NCBI RefSeq assembly: GCF_017313105.1
Contig: NZ_JAFLND010000001.1
Span: forward strand, 930,001 to 994,000
DNA from: [Muricauda] lutisoli (nom. illeg.)
GTDB lineage: Bacteria; Bacteroidota; Bacteroidia; Flavobacteriales; Flavobacteriaceae
Reading direction: 5' to 3'
Length of the DNA stretch: 64,000 nt
In this document: in pieces, positions 1 through 10,481 of the stretch
Layout of the letters: every line of letters starts with the position of its first letter
Position numbering within the stretch: the first letter of the stretch is position 1
Position numbers and translations under genes: made by a program
The notes under the pieces: generated by a model
Databases searched by the model: none
Seen by the model: only the letters and a program-made list of their open reading frames with translations
What the model was told of the DNA's origin: nothing

Positions 1-342
1 ATGACCATTCAGGAGCTTGGTGTTATTTTCCAACACAATGTACCTGTGAAGATCGTGGTATTGAACAACGACCACTTGGGGATGGTACGCCAATGGCAAG
101 AACTATTCTTTGACAGGCGCTATGCATCCACGGTAATGACCAACCCGGATTTTGTAAAAATCGCGGAAGGATATCATATCAAATCAAGAAGGGTTACCGA
201 AAGAGGAGACCTTCAAGATGCAGTAGAAGAAATGATGGCGTCCAAAGACCCTTACTTTTTGGAAGTGAAAGTGGAAAAAGAGGACAACGTATTCCCTATG
301 ATACCATCAGGAGCATCCGTTTCAGACATCAGATTAAAATAA
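1..342 (+). CDS. ilvB: Acetolactate synthase large subunit, C-terminal part (cut by window edge)
   Basis: This is the last 113 residues of a thiamine-diphosphate-dependent acetolactate synthase catalytic subunit, which condenses pyruvate with pyruvate or 2-oxobutyrate in valine, leucine and isoleucine synthesis. The stretch NNDHLGMVRQWQ followed by FFDRRYA is the conserved segment of the C-terminal ThDP-binding domain of this family. The family is usually 560-590 residues, so roughly four fifths lie upstream of base 1, and the ATG at base 1 is an internal methionine in the TIQELG segment, not the start. The regulatory subunit ilvN follows after 67 bases with no clear promoter between them, so one operon is likely. 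Confidence 0.95.
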   Translation: MTIQELGVIFQHNVPVKIVVLNNDHLGMVRQWQELFFDRRYASTVMTNPDFVKIAEGYHIKSRRVTERGDLQDAVEEMMASKDPYFLEVKVEKEDNVFPMIPSGASVSDIRLK

Positions 343-409
343 AAACAGATTAACCTCGATGAAGGAAAAGCTTATTTTGCTTTATCGGGGCACAAGCGTA
401 TAAAGCACT

Positions 410-937
410 ATGGAAAAACAATGGTATACCATCTCGGTGTATTCCGAAAATCATGTGGGGTTGCTCAATAGAATATCTGGAATATTTTTAAAGCGACACA
501 TCAATATTGAAAGTTTAAATGTTTCAAAATCAGAGATAGAGGGTGTTTCTAAATTCACGATTGTGGTTTTTACCACCGAGGATTGGACACGAAAAATCGT
601 AGGTCAGATAGAAAAACAAATAGAGGTCATCAAGGCATATTATCATACCGATGATGAAACCATTTATCAAGAATCTGCCTTGTTTAAAATTGCTTCACAT
701 TTGTTGTTCGATGAACGTCAGATACAAAACATCATCAAAGAAAGCAATGCGCAGATCGTTACCGTGAACCGTGAGTTTTTTGCATTGGCCAAAACGGGTC
801 GTAGGCACGAAATCGACGAAATGCACGATGCATTGGAACCTTACGGTATTATGCAGTTCGTGCGCTCGGGCAGGATAACGGTGACCAAGGCAGCAATGCC
901 CATTAGCGAAATATTACAGGAATTTCAAGAAAACTAA
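410..937 (+). CDS. ilvN: Acetolactate synthase small (regulatory) subunit
   Basis: 175 residues, the usual size of an IlvN/IlvH regulatory subunit. The N-terminal ACT domain (about residues 5-75) begins with YTISVYSENHVGLLNRISG, the ligand-binding ACT signature that senses valine in this family. The C-terminal IlvN domain (about 90-165) contacts the large subunit. It sits between the large subunit and ketol-acid reductoisomerase, so the ilvB-ilvN-ilvC-ilvA order is that of a branched-chain amino-acid operon. The ATG at 410 gives the expected N-terminus. Valine feedback is a family property and is not shown by the sequence. Confidence 0.96.
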   Translation: MEKQWYTISVYSENHVGLLNRISGIFLKRHINIESLNVSKSEIEGVSKFTIVVFTTEDWTRKIVGQIEKQIEVIKAYYHTDDETIYQESALFKIASHLLFDERQIQNIIKESNAQIVTVNREFFALAKTGRRHEIDEMHDALEPYGIMQFVRSGRITVTKAAMPISEILQEFQEN

Positions 938-961
938 ATAGCATAAAATCAAATATTAAAA

Positions 962-2437
962 ATGGCAAATTACTTTAACACACTATCACTTCGCGAACAA
1001 CTGACACAGTTGGGAAAATGTAGATTTATGGATTCCAGCGAGTTCGCTGATGGTGTTACCGCACTAAAAGGAAAGAAAATTGTAATTGTTGGGTGTGGTG
1101 CCCAAGGGTTGAACCAGGGGTTGAACATGCGTGACTCCGGATTGGATATTTCGTATGCCCTTCGTCCAGCGGCTATAAAGGAAGAAAGACAATCCTTTAA
1201 AAACGCAAAAGAGAACAACTTTGTAGTGGGTACTTATGAGGAATTGATTCCGGATGCTGACCTGGTCATCAACCTAACACCGGATAAACAGCACACCAAT
1301 GTGGTAAGCACAGTAATGCCTTTGATGAAAAAAGGGGCCACCTTATCATACTCCCATGGTTTCAATATTGTGGAAGAAGGAATGCAGGTGCGTGAGGACC
1401 TTACCGTGATCATGGTAGCACCAAAAAGTCCAGGTTCCGAGGTGCGTGAAGAGTACAAAAGAGGATTTGGTGTGCCAACCTTGATTGCCGTTCACCCAGA
1501 AAATGATCCAGAAGGGAAAGGTTTGGAGCAGGCCAAAGCATATGCTGCAGGAACAGGAGGGGACAAGGCCGGAGTTCTTGAATCATCATTTGTGGCGGAA
1601 GTAAAGTCAGATTTGATGGGAGAGCAGACCATTCTTTGCGGTTTGTTACAAACAGGATCTATTCTTTCCTTCAACAAAATGATCGAAAAAGGAATCGATG
1701 AAGCATACGCCTCCAAATTGATTCAGTATGGTTGGGAAACTATTACGGAAGGTTTGAAACAAGGAGGTATCACCAATATGATGGACCGTTTGTCCAATCC
1801 AGCCAAGATCAAGGCTTTTGATTTGGCAGAAGAGTTGAAGCAAATCATGCGTCCATTGTTCCAAAAGCATATGGACGATATTATGAGCGGACATTTCTCC
1901 AAAACCATGATGGAGGACTGGGCCAATGGCGATAAAAACCTATTGGATTGGAGAGCTGCCACAGGGGAAACTGCTTTTGAAAAAACACCAGCCGGAGATA
2001 TGGAAATCGCTGAGCAAGAATATTACGACAATGGGGTGTTGATGGTCGCTTTTGTGAAATCCGGTGTGGAATTGGCCTACGAGACCATGACCGAATCCGG
2101 AATTATCGGTGAGTCCGCTTACTACGAATCGTTGCACGAGACGCCATTGATCGCAAACACCATTGCAAGAAAGAAATTGTTCGAAATGAACCGTGTAATC
2201 TCGGATACGGCAGAGTACGGTTGTTACTTGTTCGATCATGCTTGTAAGCCACTTTTGACCGACTTTATGAAGAAAGTGGATACGGACATCATCGGTAAGC
2301 ACTTTGGTGAAGGCAAGGATACCGGGGTGGACAATGTAAGGTTGATCGCGGTGAACAAGGCTATCCGTGAGCACGACGTGGAAGTCGTTGGTGCTAGATT
2401 ACGTGCATCGATGACGGCAATGAAGCCAATCGGATAA
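962..2437 (+). CDS. ilvC: Ketol-acid reductoisomerase, long class II form
   Basis: Converts acetolactate or acetohydroxybutyrate into the dihydroxy acids using NADPH and Mg2+. The Rossmann motif GCGAQG is at residues 44-49. The metal-binding segment [12 protein letters not shown] carries the conserved Asp and Glu. At 491 residues it matches the long class II enzyme with a duplicated knotted C-terminal domain (the E. coli type), not the roughly 330-residue class I form. It starts 24 bases after ilvN and ends 19 bases before ilvA, so it is co-transcribed with both. Confidence 0.97.
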   Translation: MANYFNTLSLREQLTQLGKCRFMDSSEFADGVTALKGKKIVIVGCGAQGLNQGLNMRDSGLDISYALRPAAIKEERQSFKNAKENNFVVGTYEELIPDADLVINLTPDKQHTNVVSTVMPLMKKGATLSYSHGFNIVEEGMQVREDLTVIMVAPKSPGSEVREEYKRGFGVPTLIAVHPENDPEGKGLEQAKAYAAGTGGDKAGVLESSFVAEVKSDLMGEQTILCGLLQTGSILSFNKMIEKGIDEAYASKLIQYGWETITEGLKQGGITNMMDRLSNPAKIKAFDLAEELKQIMRPLFQKHMDDIMSGHFSKTMMEDWANGDKNLLDWRAATGETAFEKTPAGDMEIAEQEYYDNGVLMVAFVKSGVELAYETMTESGIIGESAYYESLHETPLIANTIARKKLFEMNRVISDTAEYGCYLFDHACKPLLTDFMKKVDTDIIGKHFGEGKDTGVDNVRLIAVNKAIREHDVEVVGARLRASMTAMKPIG

Positions 2438-2456
2438 TCCAAAAACCATTGGCCCT

Positions 2457-3722
2457 ATGAACGAAACTGTGGAAATCTATTTTCCGCAAATAGCGGATAT
2501 TTATCAAGCAGCAAAGACCATTGCCCAAGTGGCAGAAGTAACGCCTTTGCAGCAAAGTATCCGCTATTCCAAAACCCATGGGGCCAATATTCTTCTTAAA
2601 CGGGAAGACCTTCACCGTGTACGTAGCTATAAAATACGTGGGGCATACAACAAAATAAGCTCCCTTGGTCAAAATCAATTGGATAGCGGTGTGGTGTGTG
2701 CCAGCGCTGGGAACCACGCACAGGGCGTTGCCTTTGCCTGTAGTCATTTACGGGTAAGAGGCACCATTTATATGCCCGTAGTCACTCCAAAGCAGAAAAT
2801 AGACCAGACCAAGATGTTCGGCGGGGAATGGGTCGATGTGGTTCTGGAAGGGGACACCTTTGACGATTCCAAGAAAGCAGCCGAATTGTTCTGCGAGCAA
2901 GAAGGCAAAACCTTTGTCCATCCGTTTGATGATGAAAAAACCATTGAGGGTCAAGCAACGGTTGGTTTGGAGATATTGCAACAATCCAGCGAGCCCATCG
3001 ATTATGTTTTTGTGGCTGTTGGTGGCGGTGGATTGGCATCGGGACTTTGCGGTACGTTCCAGGCATTATCGCCCAATACAAAAATAATAGGGGTGGAGCC
3101 CGAAGGAGCACCATCCATGCTAAAATCAATTGAACAGGGGGAGTTGGTGGAACTGGAAAAGATAGATAAGTTTATTGATGGAGCGGCTGTTCAAAAAGTT
3201 GGGTCGCTGACCTATCCCATTTGCAAGGAATATCTGTACAAAATGGTGACTGTTCCCGAAGGAAAAGTATGCCAGACCATTTTGGACCTCTATAACAGGG
3301 ATGCTATTGTGGTGGAGCCCGCTGGCGCCCTAACTATTGCTGCCCTGGATTATTTTAAGGAAGAAATCAAGGATAAAAATGTGGTTTGTGTGGTAAGTGG
3401 AAGCAACAACGACATTACCCGCACCGCCGAAATCAAGGAAAGGGCCTTGCTATACGCCCAATTGAAGCACTATTTTATTGTGAGGTTTCCACAGCGTCCA
3501 GGAGCGCTGAAGGAATTTGTAGTTGATATCTTGGGTCCAAACGACGATATTACACATTTTGAGTATTCCAAAAAATCGAGTAGAGAAAATGCACCTGCCA
3601 TTGTTGGGGTGGAACTAAAATCGCCCGATGACCTCGAGCCTTTGGTCCAAAGGATGAAGGAAAACAATTTCTTTGGGGATTATCTCAACAATAAACCTGA
3701 TTTGTTCCAGTATTTGGTGTGA
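2457..3722 (+). CDS. ilvA: Threonine ammonia-lyase (threonine dehydratase), biosynthetic
   Basis: PLP enzyme that deaminates threonine to 2-oxobutyrate, the entry point to isoleucine. Lys59 in SYKIRGAYNK is the Schiff-base lysine, SAGNHAQG (83-90) binds the cofactor region, and the tetraglycine phosphate loop is at 189-192. The 421-residue length and the C-terminal ACT-like domain (about 335-415, starting YFIVRFPQRPGALKEF) match the short biosynthetic form with one regulatory domain, not the two-domain E. coli enzyme. Last gene of the ilv cluster. Its presence means the cell need not make 2-oxobutyrate through citramalate. Confidence 0.95.
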   Translation: MNETVEIYFPQIADIYQAAKTIAQVAEVTPLQQSIRYSKTHGANILLKREDLHRVRSYKIRGAYNKISSLGQNQLDSGVVCASAGNHAQGVAFACSHLRVRGTIYMPVVTPKQKIDQTKMFGGEWVDVVLEGDTFDDSKKAAELFCEQEGKTFVHPFDDEKTIEGQATVGLEILQQSSEPIDYVFVAVGGGGLASGLCGTFQALSPNTKIIGVEPEGAPSMLKSIEQGELVELEKIDKFIDGAAVQKVGSLTYPICKEYLYKMVTVPEGKVCQTILDLYNRDAIVVEPAGALTIAALDYFKEEIKDKNVVCVVSGSNNDITRTAEIKERALLYAQLKHYFIVRFPQRPGALKEFVVDILGPNDDITHFEYSKKSSRENAPAIVGVELKSPDDLEPLVQRMKENNFFGDYLNNKPDLFQYLV

Positions 3723-3822
3723 TGCCACCAACATTTTCAAGCATCATTATTATAAAGTTTGGTTTTCAATAGATACAAAAGGCCACCTATAAAAACAGTG
3801 TGATTTTCAATGGTTTTTATGT

Positions 3823-3830
3823 TAGCTTTG
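3823..3830 (+). promoter_or_regulatory. Candidate -7 promoter element TAGCTTTG
   Basis: Exact match to the Bacteroidota -7 consensus TAnnTTTG, 49 bases before the ATG of the GapN-like gene, in a 157-base gap. No convincing -33 TTTG at 18-20 bp. The rest of the gap shows nothing else I can name. Confidence 0.5.
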
Positions 3831-3879
3831 TGTAGCATGGGTGACCATTTATCAACACTAATCGCTTAAACAACAACTA

Positions 3880-5472
3880 ATGGCAACAAATACAACAGCA
3901 ATACCGGAAGCTTTTCAAATTACCGAAGAGATTCATCAAAAAACATATTTGGTCAATGGGGAACTGCGTAAATGGGACGGGGATACTACCCCCGTGATCT
4001 CCACCATATCATCCACGGAGGAATATGTGCCAACTACTTTGGGAAGTGTGCCCGATATGGGAGAGCCCGAGGCAATGGATGCTCTGGATGCAGCTCTGTC
4101 GGCATATGATAGGGGACAAGGGCTTTGGCCTACCATGAAAGTAAAGGACCGTATTGAGTGTATGGAGACGTTTGTGAAGAAAATGGAGCAAAAGCGGGAA
4201 CAAGTAGTAAAGCTTTTGATGTGGGAGATAGGGAAGTCCAAACCAGATTCCTACAAAGAATTCGATCGTACCGTTGAATATATTTATGATACCATCGAGG
4301 ATTACAAACAGCTAGACCGTGATTCGGCAAAGTTTCAGAAACACGATGGTGTTTACGCCCATATCCGTAGAGGTCCGCTTGGGGTGGTATTATGTCTTGG
4401 GCCATACAATTATCCATTGAACGAAACCTTTGCCTTGTTGATTCCTGCCATCATAATGGGAAACACTACAATTTTTAAACCTGCAAAGCATGGTGTTTTG
4501 TTGATCACACCGCTTTTGGAGGCGTTTCAGAGCAGTTTTCCCAAAGGAGTGGTGAATATACTTTTTGGTAGGGGAAGGGCTGTAGCAGCGCCAATAATGA
4601 AAACTGGAAAGGTGGACGTGTTGGCCTTGATCGGTAACAGTAAATCGGCCAATGCGTTGCAGGACCAGCATCCAAAAAGTAACAGGTTGCGATTGGTTTT
4701 GGGTCTAGAGGCCAAAAACCCGGCCATTGTGCTTCCGGATGCCGAGTTGGACCTGACCATCAACGAATGTATTTCAGGTACATTGTCCTTCAACGGGCAG
4801 CGCTGTACCGCTTTAAAGGTGGTTTATGTGCACGACGAAGTAAAAGATGATTTCCTGAAGCGTTTCGCAGAGAAAGTAGATGGATTGAAATTCGGGAACC
4901 CTTGGGACGATGGTGTGAATTTGACCCCACTCCCCGAGCCTGATAAGCCTGCCTATATTCAGGAGTTGTTGGATGATGCTTTGGCCAAAGGGGCCAAGAT
5001 CATCAACAAAAAGGGAGGCAAGCATTTTGATAATTACATATGGCCTGCAGTACTGTACCCTGTGACAAAAGATATGCGAGTATATCAAGAAGAACAGTTT
5101 GGCCCTATAATTCCCGTGCTTTCTTTTAAAGATATAGAAGAGCCTTTGGACGATATGGCAGAATCCAACTACGGACAGCAGGTAAGCTTGTTCGGCAAGG
5201 ATGTATATACTTTGTCTCCACTTATTGATACTTTGGCAAACTTGGTTTGCCGCGTAAACCTGAACAGTTCCTGTCAACGTGGACCGGATGTGTACCCATT
5301 TACGGGTAGAAAAGATTCTGCGCAGTCCACTTTGAGTGTACACGATGCGTTGCGTTCCTTCTCCATCCGAACATTTGTGGCTTTCAAGGACAATAGTTTG
5401 AACAACCAGACCGTGGAGCAATTAATGGAAGCTAAAGTGAGCAACTTCTTGAGCACGGATTACATCTTGTAA
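3880..5472 (+). CDS. gapN: NADP-dependent glyceraldehyde-3-phosphate dehydrogenase (GapN-like aldehyde dehydrogenase)
   Basis: Aldehyde dehydrogenase superfamily protein of 530 residues. The catalytic parts are complete: Asn177 in GPYNYPLN, the FKPAK cofactor segment at about 199-203, the general base Glu277 in LGLEAKNP, and the nucleophile Cys309 in FNGQRCTA. The GLEAKNP variant and overall length resemble the non-phosphorylating GapN branch that flavobacterial genomes annotate as glyceraldehyde-3-phosphate dehydrogenase (NADP+), which oxidises G3P directly to 3-phosphoglycerate. Substrate is inferred by family resemblance. It has its own promoter and a strong terminator, so it is a single-gene unit between the ilv and leu clusters. 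Confidence 0.8.
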   Translation: MATNTTAIPEAFQITEEIHQKTYLVNGELRKWDGDTTPVISTISSTEEYVPTTLGSVPDMGEPEAMDALDAALSAYDRGQGLWPTMKVKDRIECMETFVKKMEQKREQVVKLLMWEIGKSKPDSYKEFDRTVEYIYDTIEDYKQLDRDSAKFQKHDGVYAHIRRGPLGVVLCLGPYNYPLNETFALLIPAIIMGNTTIFKPAKHGVLLITPLLEAFQSSFPKGVVNILFGRGRAVAAPIMKTGKVDVLALIGNSKSANALQDQHPKSNRLRLVLGLEAKNPAIVLPDAELDLTINECISGTLSFNGQRCTALKVVYVHDEVKDDFLKRFAEKVDGLKFGNPWDDGVNLTPLPEPDKPAYIQELLDDALAKGAKIINKKGGKHFDNYIWPAVLYPVTKDMRVYQEEQFGPIIPVLSFKDIEEPLDDMAESNYGQQVSLFGKDVYTLSPLIDTLANLVCRVNLNSSCQRGPDVYPFTGRKDSAQSTLSVHDALRSFSIRTFVAFKDNSLNNQTVEQLMEAKVSNFLSTDYIL

Positions 5473-5490
5473 AAGAAAGTTCTCAGAACT

Positions 5491-5520
5491 AAAAAAGCCC
5501 CGAAATTCGGGGCTTTTTTA
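5491..5520. terminator. Bidirectional rho-independent terminator
   Basis: Nine-pair stem AGCCCCGAA/TTCGGGGCT with almost no loop, A6 on the left and T7 on the right. It separates the convergent gapN (ends 5472) and leuB (ends 5541) and should act in both directions. Confidence 0.93.
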
Positions 5521-5540
5521 TTGGTTTTATGTGAAGTTGG

Positions 5541-6599
5541 TTAAATGTTCTTTGCCAACCAGTCGCCAACTTCGCTGGTCTTGTATGATTTTCCACCATC
5601 GGAAAGATCTTCGGTAACTACACCTTCGGCCAATGATCTGTTCACTACCTCACGGATGGCTTCGGCTTCGTTTTTAAGACCAAAAGCCGTTTCGAACATC
5701 ATTGCGGCGGATAAAACAGTTGCCAATGGATTGGCAATATCTTTTCCAGCTGCTTGTGGGTAAGAACCATGAATAGGCTCGAACAAAGATGTTTTTTCGC
5801 CCAAAGAAGCTGATGGCATCAATCCCATAGATCCGGAAATCACAGATGCTTCATCTGTTAGAATGTCTCCGAACAAGTTTTCTGTGATCAAAACGTCGTA
5901 AGCACTCGGCCATTGTACCAAACGCATGGCTACGGCATCCACAAATTCATAGGATACTTCCACTTCAGGATACTCTTTTTCCAATTTCTGAACGGTTTCC
6001 CTCCATAAACGTGAAGTTTCCAACACGTTGGCCTTGTCCACGCAACAAAGCTTTTTGGAGCGCTGCATGGCCATTTCAAAACCTTTTTTGGCCAAACGCT
6101 CTACTTCTGCGCGTGTGTAGGTGCAGGTATCATAAGCGGTGTTGTCGTTATCCTCACGGCCTCTTTTACCAAAATAGATGCCTCCTGTCAGTTCACGAAG
6201 GAAAACAAGGTCGGTACCCTCAATTCTTTCTTTTTTCAAAGGAGATTTTTCTATCAATGAAGGAAATGTAAAGGTTGGACGAACGTTGGCGAACAACCCC
6301 AGTTTTTGTCGCATTTTCAACAAACCTTGCTCAGGGCGTACCTTGGCGGATGGGTCATTGTCAAAACGTGGATGACCGATTGCGCCAAAAAGAACGGCGT
6401 CGGCAGCAACACAGGCTTCGTGGGTTTCATCCGGGTAAGGTTCACCAACGGCATCAATCGCTGCAGCGCCGGTTAGGGCAGGGGTCCAGCTAATTTCGTG
6501 ACCGAACTTTGCAGCTACAGCATCGGATACTTTTACGGCTTGATCAATTACTTCGGGGCCAATCCCATCTCCGGCCAAGAGCGCTATGTTTAGTTTCAT
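5541..6599 (-). CDS. leuB: 3-isopropylmalate dehydrogenase
   Basis: NAD-dependent beta-decarboxylating dehydrogenase of leucine synthesis, 352 residues, the normal size. The N-terminus [11 protein letters not shown] and the C-terminal [18 protein letters not shown] are the classic nucleotide and substrate signatures of the isocitrate/isopropylmalate dehydrogenase family, and [11 protein letters not shown] supplies metal-site acidic residues. It is the last gene of the minus-strand leuC-leuD-leuA-leuB series, 41 bases after leuA. Confidence 0.96.
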   Translation of the reverse strand: MKLNIALLAGDGIGPEVIDQAVKVSDAVAAKFGHEISWTPALTGAAAIDAVGEPYPDETHEACVAADAVLFGAIGHPRFDNDPSAKVRPEQGLLKMRQKLGLFANVRPTFTFPSLIEKSPLKKERIEGTDLVFLRELTGGIYFGKRGREDNDNTAYDTCTYTRAEVERLAKKGFEMAMQRSKKLCCVDKANVLETSRLWRETVQKLEKEYPEVEVSYEFVDAVAMRLVQWPSAYDVLITENLFGDILTDEASVISGSMGLMPSASLGEKTSLFEPIHGSYPQAAGKDIANPLATVLSAAMMFETAFGLKNEAEAIREVVNRSLAEGVVTEDLSDGGKSYKTSEVGDWLAKNI

Positions 6600-6640
6600 T
6601 ATATCAATTATCGGTTATCAATAAAAATTATCAAAGTCTG

Positions 6641-8158
6641 TTATACTAAATTCAACATTTTTTCCGTGGCTTTAATGGCGGATACCGTTTGGTCCGAATC
6701 TAGCCCACGGGTGGTAAACTCCTTTTCTTTGGTCTGCCATGTGATCACCGTTTCGCAAAGTGCATCGGAATTACTGCCTGGAGGGATCCGCACGGCATAA
6801 TCCACTAGTTTGGGTAATTCACGTCCCTCTTTTTTATATACCTTTTTCAAAGCGTTGATAAAAGCATCGAATTGTCCATCTCCCTGAGCATTTTCCTCAT
6901 AAGTCTTCCCCTCAATTTCAATGGAAAGGGTGGTGGAGGGTTTCAATCCTTTGGAATGTGTTAAGACATATGATTTTACAAAAACCTTCTGCTGATGCAG
7001 ATTGCTGTCCAATACATCGGAAATGATGTAGGGCAGGTCATCTTTTGTGACGCGTTCTTTCTTGTCGCCAAGTTCAATGATCCGTTCGGTGACCTTTTTC
7101 AGTTCATCATCGTTCAAGGTCAATCCAAGCTCCTGAAGATTCTTTTGGATGTTTGCCTTTCCTGATGTTTTGCCCAACGCATATTTACGCTTTCTACCAA
7201 AACGCTCTGGCAATAAATCATTAAAGTATAAATTCTTTTTACTATCTCCATCTGCATGTATGCCAGCTGTTTGTGTAAACACATTATCTCCAACAATAGG
7301 TTTGTTGTCAGGTATGCTGAAACCTGTAAAGGCGGATACCAGCTTGCTTACTTTGTAAAGGGATGATTCCTTCACGCCAATCTTGATTTCCGGTAAAAAG
7401 TCATTGATTACCGCCACGGCGCTGGCCAAAGGTGCATTGCCCGCACGCTCGCCCATCCCGTTTACGGTAAGGTGCAACCCATGGGCGCCAGCTTTTAAAG
7501 CCTCCATCACGTTGGCTACGCTCAAATCGTAATCGTTGTGACCATGAAAATCAAAATGGGTACTTGGGTACCGTTCAATGATTTCCTTGAAAAACTCTCC
7601 TGTCTCGGTATGGGTCAGCACACCCAAGGTATCCGGTAACAGAATTCGTTTAATGGGTTGTTGGGTCAGAAAATCCAAAAACTGAAAAACATACTCTTTG
7701 GAATTCCGCATTCCATTGCTCCAATCTTCCAAGTAAACATTGGTTTCAATACCGAGTTTCTGTGCTTCTGAAACCACATTTTCAATTTCTGTAAAATGCT
7801 GTTTTGGAGTCTTTTTGAGCTGATGGGTTAAATGGTTCAATGAACCCTTGGTGAGCAGGTTTTGAACTTTTGCTCCTGCTTCTTGCATCCACTTAAGAGA
7901 AACCCCATTGTCCACAAAAGTGAGTACTTCAACTTTGGAAATATATCCTTCGGCAGCGGCCCAATCGGTTATGTTTTTAACCGCTTGCAACTCTCCTTCG
8001 GAAACACGTGCGGAAGCCACTTCAATGCGGTCCACCTTGAGTTCTTCCAACAAGAGTTTGGCCAAGGTAAGTTTTTCCGAAGCCGAAAAGGAAACCCCAG
8101 AGGTTTGCTCACCATCCCGTAGGGTGGTGTCCATAATTTCTATGGTACGTGTTTTCAT
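6641..8158 (-). CDS. leuA: 2-isopropylmalate synthase-family protein (LeuA by context)
   Basis: DRE-TIM metallolyase of 505 residues that joins acetyl-CoA to a 2-oxo acid. Residues 10-17 (DTTLRDGEQ region) form the catalytic motif. The metal-binding HGHND is at 205-209, and GMGERAGN follows at about 234-241. A C-terminal LeuA dimer/allosteric domain occupies about 385-505. Its place between leuD and leuB argues for isopropylmalate synthase. However, the HGHNDYDLSVAN version of the metal motif differs from the usual HCHNDLGLAVAN of LeuA, and a citramalate-synthase-like relative is possible. The nearby ilvA makes citramalate synthesis unnecessary, so I favour LeuA. Confidence 0.8.
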   Translation of the reverse strand: MKTRTIEIMDTTLRDGEQTSGVSFSASEKLTLAKLLLEELKVDRIEVASARVSEGELQAVKNITDWAAAEGYISKVEVLTFVDNGVSLKWMQEAGAKVQNLLTKGSLNHLTHQLKKTPKQHFTEIENVVSEAQKLGIETNVYLEDWSNGMRNSKEYVFQFLDFLTQQPIKRILLPDTLGVLTHTETGEFFKEIIERYPSTHFDFHGHNDYDLSVANVMEALKAGAHGLHLTVNGMGERAGNAPLASAVAVINDFLPEIKIGVKESSLYKVSKLVSAFTGFSIPDNKPIVGDNVFTQTAGIHADGDSKKNLYFNDLLPERFGRKRKYALGKTSGKANIQKNLQELGLTLNDDELKKVTERIIELGDKKERVTKDDLPYIISDVLDSNLHQQKVFVKSYVLTHSKGLKPSTTLSIEIEGKTYEENAQGDGQFDAFINALKKVYKKEGRELPKLVDYAVRIPPGSNSDALCETVITWQTKEKEFTTRGLDSDQTVSAIKATEKMLNLV

Positions 8159-8189
8159 TTTTTAGTGCCGTAGTGTTCCGAGCAATTGA

Positions 8190-8786
8190 TTATAAGGGCG
8201 TGCTTTCGGCGTATTTCTCAATATCTTTCTGGATGTTCAGTAAGTAATCGATATCATCAAAACCATTGAGCATATTGCCTTTTTTATAATCGTTGATGTC
8301 AAAGCTTTCGTGTTCTCCCGTAGCTAAAATGGTAATCTTTTGTTCCGGTAGATTGATTTCCAATTCTGATTTTGGGTCTGCTTCGATTGCCTTGAAGATT
8401 TTATCCAAAAACTCAGGGCTCACTTGAACTGGAAGTACACCGATGTTCAGGCAGTTGCCTCTAAAAATATCTGCAAAAAAGCTGGATACCACACAGCGGA
8501 AACCATAATCATAAACCGCCCAAGCTGCGTGCTCTCTGGAAGAACCTGAACCGAAGTTTTTTCCTCCCACCAGGATTTTTCCTGAGTAGATGGGATTGTT
8601 CAGTACAAATTGTTCTTTTGGTGTTCCATCGGAATTATATCTCCAGTCTCGGAACAAATTGTCTCCAAATCCCTTACGCTCGGTAGCTTTTAGAAATCGT
8701 GCTGGGATGATCTGATCGGTATCCACATTTTCGATAGGTAATGGTACCGCTGTACTTGTTAGTATGTTGAATTTATCGTAAGCCAT
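8190..8786 (-). CDS. leuD: 3-isopropylmalate dehydratase small subunit
   Basis: 198 residues, the swivelling small subunit that pairs with LeuC to isomerise 2- to 3-isopropylmalate. The N-terminal ENVDTDQIIPARFLK and the FGSGSSREHAAWA substrate loop are family hallmarks. It lies 81 bases after leuC and 31 bases before leuA on the same strand. Confidence 0.96.
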   Translation of the reverse strand: MAYDKFNILTSTAVPLPIENVDTDQIIPARFLKATERKGFGDNLFRDWRYNSDGTPKEQFVLNNPIYSGKILVGGKNFGSGSSREHAAWAVYDYGFRCVVSSFFADIFRGNCLNIGVLPVQVSPEFLDKIFKAIEADPKSELEINLPEQKITILATGEHESFDINDYKKGNMLNGFDDIDYLLNIQKDIEKYAESTPL

Positions 8787-8816
8787 CTTATTTCGATTAT
8801 CAGTTATTCAATTATC

Positions 8817-8846
8817 AATTGCCAATTGATTGTTAATTGCCAATTG
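8817..8846. repeat. Exact 12-bp direct repeat in the leuC-leuD gap
   Basis: AATTGCCAATTG occurs at 8817-8828 and again at 8835-8846, an 18-bp period. It lies in an AT-rich stretch (about 8796-8867) made of CAATT/ATTGCC/TTATC words that can also pair with themselves. A similar ATCAATTATCGGTTATCAAT word lies between leuA and leuB. Function unknown. Confidence 0.7.
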
Positions 8847-8867
8847 TTTATTGCTCATTGTTTATAG

Positions 8868-10280
8868 TTACGCCAATACTTCTTCTCTCATTAATTCCCT
8901 TGGGTCGGTTACTTTTCCTGTAATGGCTGCAGCTGCGGCCACCAAAGGACTTGCCAATAGTGTACGTGCTCCAGGACCTTGTCGTCCTTCAAAGTTTCTG
9001 TTGGAAGTACTTACGGCATATTTCCCAGCTGGGATTTTATCATCGTTCATGGCCAAACAAGCGGAGCAGCCCGGCTCTCTCAATTCAAAACCAGCTTCGG
9101 TCAAAATATCCAAGATACCTTCTTCTTTGATGGCCTCTTCCACTTTGTGGGAACCGGGGACCAACCAAGCAGTCACGTTGTCGGCTTTTTTCTTTCCTTT
9201 TATGATTGAGGCAAAGGCTCTAAAATCTTCAATTCTACCATTGGTACAGCTGCCAAGGAATACGAAATCAATAGGTTTGCCTACCATGGCTTCACCTTCG
9301 TTATAGTTCATGTATTCCAAGGATTTTTTGTAGGTGGCAGGAGAACCGTCGATGCTTTCTGCCATAGGAATATCCTTGCTGATACCGATGCCCATCCCAG
9401 GGTTGGTACCGAAAGTGATCATAGGTTCTATCTCGCTGGCATCAAAAGTCACCTCTTTGTCAAACTCGGCGTCATCATCAGAATAAAGGGTGCTCCAATA
9501 TTCCATGGCAGCATCCCAATCCTTGCCTTTTGGCGTGTATTCCCTTCCTTTAATGTATTCAAACGTGGTTTCGTCGGGAGCGATCATACCTCCACGGGCA
9601 CCCATTTCAATACTGAGGTTACAAACCGTCATCCGGCCTTCCATGGACATATTTTTGAAGACATCTCCTGCATATTCGGCAAAATAGCCGGTTGCACCGG
9701 AGGTGGACAGTTTAGAAATGATGAAAAGTGCTACATCCTTTGGCGTTACCGCTTCACTCAACTCTCCATTTACATTGATGCGCAAACTCTTTGGTTTGGG
9801 CTGCATAATGCATTGTGTGGATAATACCATTTCCACTTCACTGGTTCCGATACCAAAGGCAATGGCCCCAAATGCACCATGTGTAGAGGTGTGGGAATCA
9901 CCACAAACAATGGTGGCACCGGGGACGGTAATTCCGTTTTCCGGGCCAATTACGTGTACAATTCCATTTTTCTTATGTCCAAGTCCCCAATATGGAATGT
10001 TGTGGGCGTTGGCGTTTTCTTCCAAAGCCTTTAGTTGATTGGCGGACAATGGGTCCTTAACGGGCAAGTGTTGGTTTCGTGTTGGGGTATTGTGGTCTGC
10101 CGTTGCAAAAGTGCGCTCTGGGTACAATACTTTTATTCCTCGGTTCTTTAATCCTAAAAAAGCTACGGGACTCGTTACCTCATGAACCAAATGCCTGTCT
10201 ATAAAGAGTACATCCGGACCGTTCTCAATATGCTTTACCACGTGGGAATCCCAAACTTTATCAAATAGTGTCTTGCTCAT
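8868..10280 (-). CDS. leuC: 3-isopropylmalate dehydratase large subunit
   Basis: Aconitase-superfamily [4Fe-4S] hydro-lyase, 470 residues as expected. It carries the cluster-ligand segments FLGSCTNGR and [10 protein letters not shown] and the aconitase motif [13 protein letters not shown]. First gene of leuCDAB. A Bacteroidota-type promoter lies just upstream. The 201-base gap before recG contains no leader peptide rich in leucine codons that I can find, so classical attenuation is not supported. Confidence 0.96.
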   Translation of the reverse strand: MSKTLFDKVWDSHVVKHIENGPDVLFIDRHLVHEVTSPVAFLGLKNRGIKVLYPERTFATADHNTPTRNQHLPVKDPLSANQLKALEENANAHNIPYWGLGHKKNGIVHVIGPENGITVPGATIVCGDSHTSTHGAFGAIAFGIGTSEVEMVLSTQCIMQPKPKSLRINVNGELSEAVTPKDVALFIISKLSTSGATGYFAEYAGDVFKNMSMEGRMTVCNLSIEMGARGGMIAPDETTFEYIKGREYTPKGKDWDAAMEYWSTLYSDDDAEFDKEVTFDASEIEPMITFGTNPGMGIGISKDIPMAESIDGSPATYKKSLEYMNYNEGEAMVGKPIDFVFLGSCTNGRIEDFRAFASIIKGKKKADNVTAWLVPGSHKVEEAIKEEGILDILTEAGFELREPGCSACLAMNDDKIPAGKYAVSTSNRNFEGRQGPGARTLLASPLVAAAAAITGKVTDPRELMREEVLA

Positions 10281-10306
10281 TGTGTCTTCAATAATTTGTA
10301 AGCCTA

Positions 10307-10314
10307 CAAAGTTA
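10307..10314 (-). promoter_or_regulatory. Candidate -7 element TAACTTTG for leuC
   Basis: Minus-strand TAACTTTG (plus strand CAAAGTTA) fits TAnnTTTG and lies 27 bases before the leuC ATG. The -33 element is not obvious. Confidence 0.5.
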
Positions 10315-10481
10315 AAATTTGTATGTAAAACCGGTTTTCGGTTAGTGGTAAAATTACGATGTTCAACCGCAATTTCAATAGGTTGTTTTTAAAGTTAACA
10401 AATCTTAAGAGTTGATATTCAGTTTGTAACAAAGATGTACGGCGAATTGTCCAACCTTTCAATTACAAACCTAAATCGCTG

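Noticed and set aside
4813-5421. A 202-codon minus-strand frame within the GapN-like gene.
   Set aside because: Shadow of the dehydrogenase, which has complete catalytic motifs in the plus frame.
10281-10481. A possible leucine-rich leader peptide or attenuator before leuC.
   Set aside because: Reading the minus strand shows no start codon followed by a run of leucine codons and no paired terminator and antiterminator stems.
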